Assembly: GCA_035373905.1 (NCBI GenBank)
Contig: DAOSOK010000050.1
Coordinates: forward strand, 1 to 32,989
Length of the DNA: 32,989 nt
DNA from: Candidatus Ozemobacteraceae bacterium
Lineage (GTDB): Bacteria; Muiribacteriota; Ozemobacteria; Ozemobacterales; Ozemobacteraceae
Reading direction: 5' to 3'
A program made the translations under genes and the position numbers. This document shows, piece by piece, positions 7,744 through 15,847 of the stretch (position 1 is the stretch's first letter; every line of letters begins with the position of its first letter). The notes beneath the pieces are model-generated. The model made no database searches, was not told where the DNA came from, and saw only the letters and a list, made by a program, of their open reading frames with translations.

Positions 7744-10700
7744 TCACTTCAGCCGAGGCAACTGGGCCGCCTCGAAGCCTTTCCGGATGACTGCGGCCGT
7801 ATCTGGATCGCGGCCTTCGATGATCGAAAGCCACTCATCGAGCCGCGTCCGGCCGTCGGGGGTATCGGTGAAGGCGATCAACACTTCCTTGCCGCCCTGG
7901 TCGCGAATCTCGCCGACCGTCGTGAAAATCGAGGAGAGCAGGTCATCGGCCCGCTTCTCTTTCTTCTCTTTTTCGAGCTGTTCGATTTGCTGATCGAGCT
8001 GGAGCGACTGGAGCTTGGCATTCAAAAGGGTCGTCTGAATCTCCTGGAACCGCTCGAATGCCGCCGCCTGCTCCTCGATCGCGAGCGTCTGGTCATTCGC
8101 CTCTGCCTCGGCGTCTTTCCACATCTTCTCGTAGGCTTCGATCGCCTTCGACATGCCGGACTGTCGGCTCTTGAGCACCTCGGCGAGCTTCGCCGGATCG
8201 TCACCGGCCTCAAGCTGCCGCTTCTGGAGTTCGAACTCTGCCAAGCCGGCCTGCTTGATGCCGGGAAGCATCAGGCTGATCATGTCGCGGTTGGTGCCGA
8301 GCGCCTGGTCGCCGTTCGCCATGCGCAGAAGCGCCTGCGCCCCGATCGTGTCTGCCGCGAGGGGGTTGCTCATGATGAAGCTCGCCGCGTTGTTTCGGGC
8401 GGTGCCGATCGCCGTGCTCAACGATGACTTCGCCTGCATCTGCTGCGTCAGGATGTCGGCTCGTTCAGCCTCGGTCATCTTGTATGCGCTTCCGGTTTTG
8501 ATCTGGCTTTCCAGCGAGGAAATCTGGTTTTGAAGATTCTGGATCCGAGAGCCGTACAGGAAGCCCCACCTATTTTGGGAAGCATTGGCCTGCGCGGCCT
8601 GCAGTTGGTGCGTCAGATCCGTCTTTTGCGACTGCAGTCTGGAGAGCTCGTCCGAACTCATGACCCTGTCGTTGGCCCGGGTCGCTACTCTGTCGATGTC
8701 GGTCAGGGCCATCTTCAGCGGCTCGATGTCACTGAACTGACCGGCCTGGGCGATCTCATACTGCCGCCAGGCCTGCTCGCCTTCGACTTTCTTCTGCAAC
8801 TCCTTGATCGCGTCGATGCTCGCCTGGGCGGCGGCGCTGCCTTCGAGGAGGTAGGTCGTGGTTTTTTTGCTCGTGATGCCGTTGCCGGACTTCGTCTTAC
8901 GGACCCAGGTGTAGTTGAACGAGGCTTCATCGAGAAGGCGGCGGGTTTCCTCCGTGATGCCGGTGTTCTTCAACAGCTCGTCGCGGAGGGTTTTCGCCTG
9001 GCCCACCTGAGTATTCAGGTCGGCGCTGGAGTCGAAGCTCTCCTGGCCATGCACGACGCTGCCGCCGAACAGGCCACCGGAGCCGAAAAGACGGTTCACG
9101 GCGAAGCCGGCGACTGCGCCGGTGAGGAGGTTCGAGCCGATATTGCCCCACAGGAGCTTGCCGTTCTTCGCCATCGGCTTGAGCAGCGTGCCGAGGAGGC
9201 CGTTGCCCGCAGAACTCGTGGAAGACGAGGAGTTGCCGCTCAGGTATTTCTGGACCGCGTTGACAGGGTTGAGGATGTCGGTGATTCCGAAACCTTTGTT
9301 GGTGCTGACGAGATTGTTTTGCCCGCTCAGATACCCGATGATGTTGCCGCCGCCGCCGCTGAAAAGGGCCTGTGTGAGGCCGTAGGAAAGGGCCGAAGAG
9401 ATCTGCCGCAGCATGTTATCGCCGAAGCCCTTGGCGAACTTCTCCGCGATGTTCCCGCCACGCGTGAAGCCATCGGCCAGGCCGGCCTCCGTCGCATCGG
9501 CAAGGCTGAGCGTCATGCGGCGGTCGAACTCTTCGGCCTGCTGCTTCGCCTTCTCGAACGCCTCGTCGAAGGCCTTGTTCTCGTCGTCCTTCTGCCACTG
9601 CCGCATCTGCGGCTTCACCTTGTTCGCAGCGCCCTTCATGGCTTCGTAGCCGACCGTGATCGCGCCGAGGCCGCTTGCATACGCGTTCACCGACTCGATG
9701 GCCTTCTCGGAGATCGACGGCACCGACCAGTCGCTCATGCGCTGCATGTAGTCGGTTGCCGTTGCAAGCGTCGGAAGCAGCTTCGCAGATGCCGTGTCGG
9801 CGAGGTCGCGGACCCACTTGAGCGGATCGGCCGCCGCTGAAGACGCCATCTTCGCAAGTGCGGCATCGGATGCGGAAAGGGTGTTGACAAAAAGACCTGC
9901 TGCCCGGGTGGCCTCGTTCAGGACGGGTATGACGGCCTCTAGGGCTTTCGGCTTGCCGACATTCGTCAGGACCGCCGAGCCATTTCGGATGAAGTCCTGG
10001 TTGCCTTCCAGATCCGTCATGAATGACTTGGTGGTCGCCTTGGAATAGGCGTCAAAACGCTCTTTGCGCTTCTGCTCGACTTCTTTTGCCGCGCGGGTCG
10101 CTTCATCCGCAGCTTTCTTGGCTTTCTTTCGCGCCTCTTCTTCGGCCTCTTTTCTTTGTTTCTCTTCCTGTTCCTGCCGGGCTTTCTGATCGATCTTGAT
10201 TTGCTTGAGACGTCGGTCCTGGAAGATCGCCATTTCCCGATCAGCCTTGGTGATCAGGCCTTGAAGGATCCTGTTTTGATTCTGCAGGGTTTCAGCGGTT
10301 GCCTGGGGATACTTTCCGGAACCAATCGCCGAATTGTTGAATTCCAGGACTTTCTGATAGTAGCCCTTTTCATATTTTGCTCTATCATACGGATCTTTAT
10401 ACTTATCCGCATCGGGGGCTATGGCCCATTCTTTACCATTCGTTCCTTCATAAGCCCGGCCGGCGGCCTGCCAGACGGAGTTGTACATGTGGACAAGAGC
10501 TTCCGCCGTGGGAATGAGATCCGTCCTCATGAAGTCCACGACGTTCGTGATCGTTGGAAGGAGCTCTTCCCCGAAGGCATCCTTGAGGTTCTGAACCGAA
10601 GCGGCGGCGCGACGGTAGCTGTCCGCTGCGGTATCCGCCACACCACCCATATCCTGGATCTGCTTCATCCCATCAGCGAGAGTGGCATTGAGGATGGCCT

Positions 10701-11553
10701 GCACACCTTCTGCCGACTTAATACCGCCTTCCATCTCTCTCAGAGCCTGCGGAATCTGGATTCCCAGATTATCCAGAATCATGGGAGACCCGCGACCGAT
10801 GCCGGTTACGATATCTTCGAATGCCTGTGAGGTGTCCATCCCGAACAGGCGGGCTTTGTTGCGAGCAACGAGAAGAAGGTTCGCCATCTCGTCGACGTCT
10901 TTCGTGACGCCGAGCGACATGGCTTTCGATGCGGTCTTGACGAGTTCGACATCCGAGATGGTCCCATTCGATGCCACCCGGAGCTTGTTCAGCATCGTCT
11001 CGGCCGATACGCCGACCGTCCGGGTATACGACTCGAACGACTGCTTCGCTTCGGCCGCCATTGCCGCCTGGCGCGTGAAATCCAGGGCAGTCCCCATCGC
11101 GCCGCCGATCTTGTTGACGACTTCGAGGCCCTGATTCAATTCGGTCGAGAACTGGCCGAACGTCTTGATGAACCCCTGCACATCGACGCGGCGGTCCAGG
11201 AATGCCTCTTTCATCTTGGCAGAAAGAGGCATCATGGCCGCAGCCATTTGCTGGGCATGCGCCTTGTAAGCAGCGCTGAACGCGTCTATTTTGACTTTCG
11301 CGTTGTGGGTTTCCTGGGCGACGTTCCGGATGTTGACCGTGACGTTGTTGATCGTATTCGAGGCTTGGGCCGCACCCGTGGTGAGACCATTGATGACGGC
11401 CGTCGTGCCAGCGACGCTGCTCTTCGCGCCGTCGGCAGTCACTTTCATTTTGTCGATAGCGGCATTGACAGGGTTCAGCCCCTGCACGGCGGCCGAGCCG
11501 TCGGCCCGGATCACGATGGTGATTTCGTTGTTGTTGCCGCTACCGCTGCTCAT
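7744..11553 (-). CDS. Tail tape measure protein
   Basis: This 1269-aa protein should set tail length and leave through the tip during DNA injection. It is long, alanine- and glutamine-rich and mostly helical. A strongly charged coiled-coil stretch lies near residues 455-510 (EEARKKAKKAADEATRA), and a glycine-rich, membrane-prone stretch occurs in the second half (LLTGAVAGFAVNRLFGSGG). It directly follows the frameshifted tail chaperone pair, the standard siphophage order. Its ATG overlaps the chaperone stop codon (ATGA). Its length predicts a long flexible tail rather than a Mu contractile tail. Confidence 0.92.
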   Translation of the reverse strand: MSSGSGNNNEITIVIRADGSAAVQGLNPVNAAIDKMKVTADGAKSSVAGTTAVINGLTTGAAQASNTINNVTVNIRNVAQETHNAKVKIDAFSAAYKAHAQQMAAAMMPLSAKMKEAFLDRRVDVQGFIKTFGQFSTELNQGLEVVNKIGGAMGTALDFTRQAAMAAEAKQSFESYTRTVGVSAETMLNKLRVASNGTISDVELVKTASKAMSLGVTKDVDEMANLLLVARNKARLFGMDTSQAFEDIVTGIGRGSPMILDNLGIQIPQALREMEGGIKSAEGVQAILNATLADGMKQIQDMGGVADTAADSYRRAAASVQNLKDAFGEELLPTITNVVDFMRTDLIPTAEALVHMYNSVWQAAGRAYEGTNGKEWAIAPDADKYKDPYDRAKYEKGYYQKVLEFNNSAIGSGKYPQATAETLQNQNRILQGLITKADREMAIFQDRRLKQIKIDQKARQEQEEKQRKEAEEEARKKAKKAADEATRAAKEVEQKRKERFDAYSKATTKSFMTDLEGNQDFIRNGSAVLTNVGKPKALEAVIPVLNEATRAAGLFVNTLSASDAALAKMASSAAADPLKWVRDLADTASAKLLPTLATATDYMQRMSDWSVPSISEKAIESVNAYASGLGAITVGYEAMKGAANKVKPQMRQWQKDDENKAFDEAFEKAKQQAEEFDRRMTLSLADATEAGLADGFTRGGNIAEKFAKGFGDNMLRQISSALSYGLTQALFSGGGGNIIGYLSGQNNLVSTNKGFGITDILNPVNAVQKYLSGNSSSSTSSAGNGLLGTLLKPMAKNGKLLWGNIGSNLLTGAVAGFAVNRLFGSGGLFGGSVVHGQESFDSSADLNTQVGQAKTLRDELLKNTGITEETRRLLDEASFNYTWVRKTKSGNGITSKKTTTYLLEGSAAAQASIDAIKELQKKVEGEQAWRQYEIAQAGQFSDIEPLKMALTDIDRVATRANDRVMSSDELSRLQSQKTDLTHQLQAAQANASQNRWGFLYGSRIQNLQNQISSLESQIKTGSAYKMTEAERADILTQQMQAKSSLSTAIGTARNNAASFIMSNPLAADTIGAQALLRMANGDQALGTNRDMISLMLPGIKQAGLAEFELQKRQLEAGDDPAKLAEVLKSRQSGMSKAIEAYEKMWKDAEAEANDQTLAIEEQAAAFERFQEIQTTLLNAKLQSLQLDQQIEQLEKEKKEKRADDLLSSIFTTVGEIRDQGGKEVLIAFTDTPDGRTRLDEWLSIIEGRDPDTAAVIRKGFEAAQLPRLK

Positions 11554-12142
11554 CTACGTTTCTTCCCGAAGCCGCCGGCGAAGCCGTGAAATCGCTCATC
11601 AACCGGCGGTGTTTCGATGGTGTCTTCCCAGGCCGGCCAGAAATCGGCCAGATCCATGTTCCAGACGGCCCGGGCTTCCAGATGGAAGGCCCGGGCCACT
11701 CTCAGGACACAGCGTCTCAGGAACGCCCCCGGCTTTTCCCGGGGGCCGGCGCTCAGACGACGCCCGGCGCCCGGGCGGGATCGTTTGGGGCGAGGCCCGG
11801 ATTCAGCATCTCCTGCGACCACATCTCCGCGATGTGACCCTGGTGGTTCATGTCGAGGGTCGCGAGCTCTTCGCGGGTGACATCGATCTGGTCGCACTTC
11901 GGGTTGCAGGCGATCTCGAGGATGTCGAGCCGATCCAGCGGCACCTGCCGGAGAACGCCGACCGCGCTGTCGGGCAGTTTCCGGTCCTTCTGAGCCGCGA
12001 TGAGATCGAGATACCGGCGATACTGATCCGCCGTCCATTTCAGCAGAATCGCCTTTTCGCCGATGGTGACGATGATGCGGTTCCCGGGGTAGACCCGGTA
12101 CGGCAGTTTGTTCTGGTTCAGCAGATCCTGGTCCCTGTTCAT
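11550..12142 (-). CDS. Tail assembly chaperone, frameshifted G-T-like fusion
   Basis: A -1 shift at 11783-11789 would join the first 119 codons of the upstream chaperone to a 77-codon extension ending at 11550, giving a product of about 197 aa. The extension contains WNMDLADFWPAWEDTIE and ends in GFGKKRR just before the tape measure start. In lambda and many siphophages such a fusion coats the tape measure protein and recruits the tail tube, and the ratio of the two forms matters. The frame has no plausible independent start near the overlap, which supports expression by frameshift. The shift itself is predicted, not shown. Confidence 0.7.
11753..12142 (-). CDS. Tail assembly chaperone, G-like short form
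   Basis: This 129-aa protein lies between tail tube and tape measure genes, the place of lambda G. The start at 12142 (MNRDQDLL) has GAGGA just upstream; a longer frame to 12307 would run into the tube gene and has poor composition there. It contains a compact helical region (WTADQYRRYLDLIAAQKD) followed by an acidic segment. The protein should bind the tape measure protein during tail assembly and be absent from the mature virion. The stop at 11753-11755 is read only if the ribosome does not shift at the upstream slippery site. Confidence 0.75.
   Translation of the reverse strand: MNRDQDLLNQNKLPYRVYPGNRIIVTIGEKAILLKWTADQYRRYLDLIAAQKDRKLPDSAVGVLRQVPLDRLDILEIACNPKCDQIDVTREELATLDMNHQGHIAEMWSQEMLNPGLAPNDPARAPGVV
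11783..11789 (-). promoter_or_regulatory. Predicted -1 ribosomal frameshift site CCCAAAC
   Basis: In the chaperone frame the codons are GCC CCA AAC, giving the heptamer C CCA AAC, which fits X XXY YYZ. Slippage leads to CCC AAA and into the 77-codon extension. About 40 nt downstream an 8-bp GC stem (GCCCCCGG / CCGGGGGC, loop GAAAAG) and nearer GC-rich repeats could pause the ribosome. The zero-frame stop lies 9 codons after AAC. Confidence 0.65.
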
Positions 12143-12155
12143 TGTTCCTCGCTCC

Positions 12156-13406
12156 TTATCGCACGATGATTTCGATGTTGTCGGACTTGCCGGGAACGGC
12201 ATGCGCCTGGCCCGACAGCCCGTAGTGCAGAATGTTTTCCTTGTCCTGCAGGGCGTTTCCGGCCGTGGAGGCCCGGCGCACCCACACCTGGACGATGTTT
12301 CCGGCAATGCTGCCGACCTTGGCGTTGAGCGGCCATTCCGTCCGGTTCCGCAGATCGGCCCAGAACGGATGCGTCGCTTCCAGCTCGGCCTCGACCGTCG
12401 CCGTCCAGCGCGGGTCGCGCTTCCCGTAACGGAAGCCCTTGATCCCGTTGGCGCTGTTCACGTCAGGCCGCTCGGTGAGCTGGTTTCCGCTCGTGAAGCC
12501 GAGTTCGGGCACCACGGCCCCGGAATACGTGCCGAACAGGACTCCCGACGACTCGACCGTCACGGGCATCGTCTGGTTGAAGAAGTCGCCGGCCGGGGTC
12601 GCCTCATCCGAGATGCCCCCGAACAGACCGCGCAGCGAGAATCGGCCCGTCGCCACGGCACCGGCCGGGAAGTTCAGGTTGAAGTCGCCGCGCACGGCGA
12701 AGGCCTTGAACAGATGCTGCCCGAGGTAGTGGTAGATGGTGGCCGTCTTGGGAGTATCGGTCGAAGCGCGCGAGGCGTAGGCCACGCAGGGCGTGTAGCA
12801 GTGGACATACCAGGCGTCGTCCAGGGCGAGCTCGCCCGAGGCGAACGTGAAGGTGATGGTCGCGCCCTCGTCGCCCAGGTTGATCGGCGTCGCCGTCGTG
12901 ATCACGTTGTCGGTCGAGTTCTGCGTCGCGTCGTCCAGGCAGGTGATCGAGCACTTCGCCACGCCCGACGCGCCGGCCGTCGTGACCTTCACGAGATACC
13001 GCACCGGCCGGGTGCCGGTGAACGAACCTCCGGAAGCCACCGCGAGCCCGCTCGGCCCACCGCTGTTTCCGAACGCCTTCTCCGGCGATCCGACCTGGGC
13101 GGCGGCGATCACCCGCTTGGTGTAGCCGCAGATCTCGGCCAGCACGCCCCAGTCGGGAGCCACGCCCACCTGGCCGCTGCCGCGCAGTTCCAGGTTCACG
13201 TCGAATGCCAGGAACTCCTGGCCGATCAGGACTTTCGCCGCCGAGAGTCCGTTTTCGGCCGCGATGCGCTGGATCTCCTTGTAGGAGTAATCCGGCAGGA
13301 CGTTGCCGCACAGGATCGCGTTCGCGGCCGGAGTCGGAACGGCATCCGCCCCCTCGGGGTCTTCCAGCTTCCCCAGCAGCAGTTGGTTCAGTTCGATGTC
13401 ACTCAT
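12156..13406 (-). CDS. Major tail tube protein
   Basis: This 416-aa protein probably forms the tail tube. It precedes the tail chaperones and tape measure and is preceded by a gp37-like head-tail gene, as in siphophages. Its beta-rich middle part (about residues 125-215) looks like an inserted Ig-like or decoration domain (YLVKVTTAGASGVAKC, ITFTFASGELALDDAW). That would explain a length greater than a minimal tube protein. No sheath gene accompanies it, arguing against a contractile tail. The start MSDIELNQLL lies 9 bp after the previous stop. Confidence 0.7.
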   Translation of the reverse strand: MSDIELNQLLLGKLEDPEGADAVPTPAANAILCGNVLPDYSYKEIQRIAAENGLSAAKVLIGQEFLAFDVNLELRGSGQVGVAPDWGVLAEICGYTKRVIAAAQVGSPEKAFGNSGGPSGLAVASGGSFTGTRPVRYLVKVTTAGASGVAKCSITCLDDATQNSTDNVITTATPINLGDEGATITFTFASGELALDDAWYVHCYTPCVAYASRASTDTPKTATIYHYLGQHLFKAFAVRGDFNLNFPAGAVATGRFSLRGLFGGISDEATPAGDFFNQTMPVTVESSGVLFGTYSGAVVPELGFTSGNQLTERPDVNSANGIKGFRYGKRDPRWTATVEAELEATHPFWADLRNRTEWPLNAKVGSIAGNIVQVWVRRASTAGNALQDKENILHYGLSGQAHAVPGKSDNIEIIVR

Positions 13407-13415
13407 GACGCCTCC

Positions 13416-13859
13416 TCAGGCTGTGCCGGGAACCGGCAGATATGCTTTGGCCGTCAGGCCGAGCGTGTAGGCGATGACGCCGCCTTCGTAATCGACGATC
13501 TGGATGCCCGTGCATTCGAACCGGCTCATCCCGATCAGGCCGAAATCCTTGCCGATGACCGCGTCCCGGGACGCTTCGATCAGGCCGTAGGTGTCCTGGG
13601 CCGCCTGGCGTTCACCGCGCAGGTTCTTGTTCAGAATCAGAATCTCGAAATTCCGGTCGAAAACCGGCCTGGGTGCCCCCTGGGCGCGCCGGTCGAACAG
13701 GAAGTAGATGTAGGCCGCCGGAAAGGCGAGCGGGGCAGGCGCATCGCGACGGCCGATCGACTCGACGATCGCGAACAGCTTCTTGTCATCGACCGTCTTC
13801 AGGGCTTCGAGAGCGCCTATCAGGGCGTCTTCGCCGTCGGTGATCGTCGCGATTGCCAT
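13416..13859 (-). CDS. Mu gp37-like head-tail connector (DUF1834 type)
   Basis: This 147-aa protein resembles the gp37/DUF1834 family of Mu-like phages: it starts with an alpha-helical segment (EDALIGALEALKTVDDKK), continues with beta strands (AAYIYFLFDRRA, FEILILNKNL) and ends in YTLGLTAKAYLPV. Members lie between head and tail genes and are thought to take part in head-tail joining or tail completion. Its position, just before the tail tube gene, fits. The start ATG at 13859 follows a TCTGAGGAGAAC site. Confidence 0.65.
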   Translation of the reverse strand: MAIATITDGEDALIGALEALKTVDDKKLFAIVESIGRRDAPAPLAFPAAYIYFLFDRRAQGAPRPVFDRNFEILILNKNLRGERQAAQDTYGLIEASRDAVIGKDFGLIGMSRFECTGIQIVDYEGGVIAYTLGLTAKAYLPVPGTA

Positions 13860-13875
13860 GCCGTTCGTGTTCTCC

Positions 13876-14028
13876 TCAGAGTTTCAGGGGGATCTCGATC
13901 TGCAAGCCGGGCTTGCCGTTCGAGACCGTGCCGGTGATTACCGCTCCGGATCGGGGGTCTTTGTAGGCCACCCCGACGGAGCCCTTCGCGCCCCGCGCGG
14001 CCCGGTATCGCAGAAGAGCGTTTCCCAT
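13876..14028 (-). CDS. Possible 50-aa basic protein, unrecognised
   Basis: An ATG at 14028 opens a 50-codon frame ending in LQIEIPLKL with a TGA at 13876, filling the gap between the holin-like gene and the gp37-like gene. Composition is coding-like (MGNALLRYRAARGAKG). The frame is open further upstream without an ATG, overlapping the holin gene, so the true start is unclear and the ribosome site is weak. No function recognised. A real gene is likely because late genes here are otherwise packed without gaps. Confidence 0.4.
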   Translation of the reverse strand: MGNALLRYRAARGAKGSVGVAYKDPRSGAVITGTVSNGKPGLQIEIPLKL

Positions 14029-14069
14029 AGCCACGCCGATGGTGCTTTCATTCGCCCCGACCGCGACCT

Positions 14070-14507
14070 CTACGCGGCCGGGGCGCTTGTCGGGGGGAGC
14101 GGGCGGCCCCTTTCGGCCTGGCTGACGGCTGAATGCAACACCTGACTGCCGGCCGGGAAATCACTCTGGTGCTCGGCCGCCGCCATGTCGGCCGCGATGA
14201 GCTTCGCGGTCGCCTCATGCGCCGGTTCGAGCATGACGCCCTGCTTTTTCGCTTCTTCGCGCAGGAGGTCGAGGAACTCTTTCGGCTTCCGGTCTTTGCC
14301 GAACAGGCCTTTCTTCTGGCCGACTTCGACGATCCGGTAGATCGCGGGAGCGAACTCGTAGACGAAGCCGTAAGCGGCATCGACCGTGCCGACGATCTGC
14401 GCGCCGGTTTCCGTCTTCAGGAGCGCGGGCCGGAGCAGCTTGTAGAGCTGGATGAGGAGAATGACGACGACCATCACGTTGGTGGCCGAGAAAAGGTCGG
14501 AATTCAT
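14070..14507 (-). CDS. Holin-like membrane protein
   Basis: This 145-aa protein has a single N-terminal transmembrane segment (about residues 8-27, ATNVMVVVILLIQLYKLL) followed by a charged helical tail. That plan resembles LLH-type phage holins. It overlaps the M15-type endolysin gene by ATGA, so the two form a lysis pair. The start at 14507 has a perfect GGAGG six bases upstream. A longer frame to 14558 would overlap the endolysin and lacks such a site. The holin role is inferred from topology and neighbour. Confidence 0.6.
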   Translation of the reverse strand: MNSDLFSATNVMVVVILLIQLYKLLRPALLKTETGAQIVGTVDAAYGFVYEFAPAIYRIVEVGQKKGLFGKDRKPKEFLDLLREEAKKQGVMLEPAHEATAKLIAADMAAAEHQSDFPAGSQVLHSAVSQAERGRPLPPTSAPAA

Positions 14508-14953
14508 AACGCCTCCATGAGGTTTTTCCAGGTCAGCGGGAGATACACACCCCCGCACGTTCTGAGCCAGCGGGCATCCGGGGAGAGCCGATCCTTCATG
14601 GGCCGGATGTCCAGGTGAAGGCCGGGATTGTTCCAGGCCGGGTAGACGCCGATGCCGTTGAACTCGTCGAAGCGGCTCGCGACGATGAACTGATCCACCA
14701 CGTGCAGGCCGGCGATGTGAATATCCGCCGCCATGCCCCGGTAGTGATAGGACTCGTCGGTGTGGCCGTCCTCGTCATGCGCGTTATGCAGGATGACGGG
14801 CCGATCGGCGAACTCTGCCAGGGCATCGAGAGCGAACACGAGCCGCCGATGAACCTTGCGCCAGTCGCCCCATCGCTCGGTGGGCTTGAAATGACGAACC
14901 AGCTTCCAGTCTGCTTCGGTCATATACGGCGTGGGTGCTTTCAGGTCGATCAT
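14504..14953 (-). CDS. Endolysin, M15-type peptidoglycan peptidase
   Basis: This 149-aa protein should cut peptide cross-links in the cell wall at lysis. Zinc-ligand motifs of the M15 (D-Ala-D-Ala carboxypeptidase-like) fold are visible: H70 and D77 in SYHYRGMAADIHI, and H113 in GLHLDIR. There is no signal peptide or wall-binding domain, so it probably needs the adjacent holin to cross the inner membrane. The start follows AGGAGG closely. It is embedded between gp36-like and gp37-like structural genes rather than in a separate lysis operon. Confidence 0.85.
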   Translation of the reverse strand: MIDLKAPTPYMTEADWKLVRHFKPTERWGDWRKVHRRLVFALDALAEFADRPVILHNAHDEDGHTDESYHYRGMAADIHIAGLHVVDQFIVASRFDEFNGIGVYPAWNNPGLHLDIRPMKDRLSPDARWLRTCGGVYLPLTWKNLMEAL

Positions 14954-14962
14954 GGCAGCCTC

Positions 14963-15397
14963 CTAGAACTTGTCGAGCACGGTTTTGGGGAAGATCCGGT
15001 CGGTGCGCCTGGCGTCGGTCCGGTATTCGGCCGGGAGCGCAGGCTGGGCCTCCGCGCTTCCCCAACTGAGCTTTCCGCTCTGGATCTGCTGCAAGAGCTT
15101 GAGCGCGTTCTCATACCGCTCGGTCACGTTCTCTGGCAGCTTCTGCGAGAAGCGGCGGTTATACAGCGCCCAGATGGCCAGGTCGATCGAGATCGCGTTG
15201 ATCAGCTTCGGCACCGGATTCAGCGGAAGCGTCACCGCCCTGGTCGAGAGGTAGCCGTTGATGATCGCATCGCCGGTTTCGACGGCCTCGGTCACCAGCG
15301 CCGCATCGATCGCACCCGTGCCCGCATCGTCGGTCAGCTGGATCAGCTCGACCTCGGGCAGATGCTTTTCGATGTCCTCGCTCGTGCAGTAGGCCAT
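14963..15397 (-). CDS. Mu gp36-like head-tail protein (DUF1320 type)
   Basis: This 144-aa protein matches the gp36/DUF1320 pattern: start MAYCTSEDIEKHLP, then helices with ALVTEAVETGDAIINGYLSTR and LAIWALYNRR, and a C-terminal ERYENALKLLQQIQSGK. Members are thought to be head completion or adaptor proteins. It follows the capsid and secreted protein genes and precedes the lysis pair. The stop TAG lies 9 bp before the endolysin start. Confidence 0.8.
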   Translation of the reverse strand: MAYCTSEDIEKHLPEVELIQLTDDAGTGAIDAALVTEAVETGDAIINGYLSTRAVTLPLNPVPKLINAISIDLAIWALYNRRFSQKLPENVTERYENALKLLQQIQSGKLSWGSAEAQPALPAEYRTDARRTDRIFPKTVLDKF

Positions 15398-15400
15398 CGC

Positions 15401-15835
15401 TTACAGCTCCAGCCTGTGCAGCGTCGTGGTCGCGATCTGGCCCCGGAAGTAGAGTTTCGGGGTAGAGCTTCCGATGATGAATCGGTGGTAGGAACCGCTC
15501 GCGATGGTGAACGGCCAGGCGGTCCCGTCCGGAACGGTGGCGTCGCCCCAGTTCACGACGCCGCCGATCGCGCCGACATCGACGGCCCTGGTGTCCGTAG
15601 AGGTCACGGCCAGGAGGACAGCTGCGGACGTGCCCACCGTCTGCGATCCCGTCGCCAGGAATTCGTTGAAGGGCAGCTCCTGGATCGGCAAAGGGTAGCG
15701 GTGACCGATCCGGTGTTCGGCACCGGCGTTGTCGATGCCGTCACGCCATTTCACGATCGAGGCCTGGGCCGACGCCGGCACCGCCGGCATGAGGATCATC
15801 GCCACCAGGGCGAGAATGAGCAGTTTGCGAATCAT
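15401..15835 (-). CDS. Secreted protein with Sec signal peptide, unrecognised
   Basis: This 144-aa protein begins with a clear signal peptide: basic MIRK, hydrophobic LLILALVAMILM, then PAVPASA, with likely signal peptidase I cleavage after A23. The mature part of about 120 residues is beta-rich with no cysteines and no catalytic motif that I recognise. It sits between the capsid and gp36-like genes with gaps of 12 and 3 bp, so it is made late with virion proteins. An exported product in a capsid operon is unusual. It could be a surface or periplasmic protein altering the host, a superinfection-exclusion factor, or a decoration-like protein that kept an export signal. None is proven. Confidence 0.7.
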   Translation of the reverse strand: MIRKLLILALVAMILMPAVPASAQASIVKWRDGIDNAGAEHRIGHRYPLPIQELPFNEFLATGSQTVGTSAAVLLAVTSTDTRAVDVGAIGGVVNWGDATVPDGTAWPFTIASGSYHRFIIGSSTPKLYFRGQIATTTLHRLEL

Positions 15836-15847
15836 CGGGTTTTCTCC

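Noticed and set aside
8530..9840. Long plus-strand frame (436 codons) opposite the tape measure gene.
   Set aside because: It is the antisense of a strongly coding, GC-rich gene; composition is that of a shadow and no family pattern is seen.
12108..13937. 609-codon plus-strand frame opposite the tail tube and gp37-like genes.
   Set aside because: Antisense shadow of GC-rich codons; Arg/Gly-rich without domains or a suitable ribosome site.
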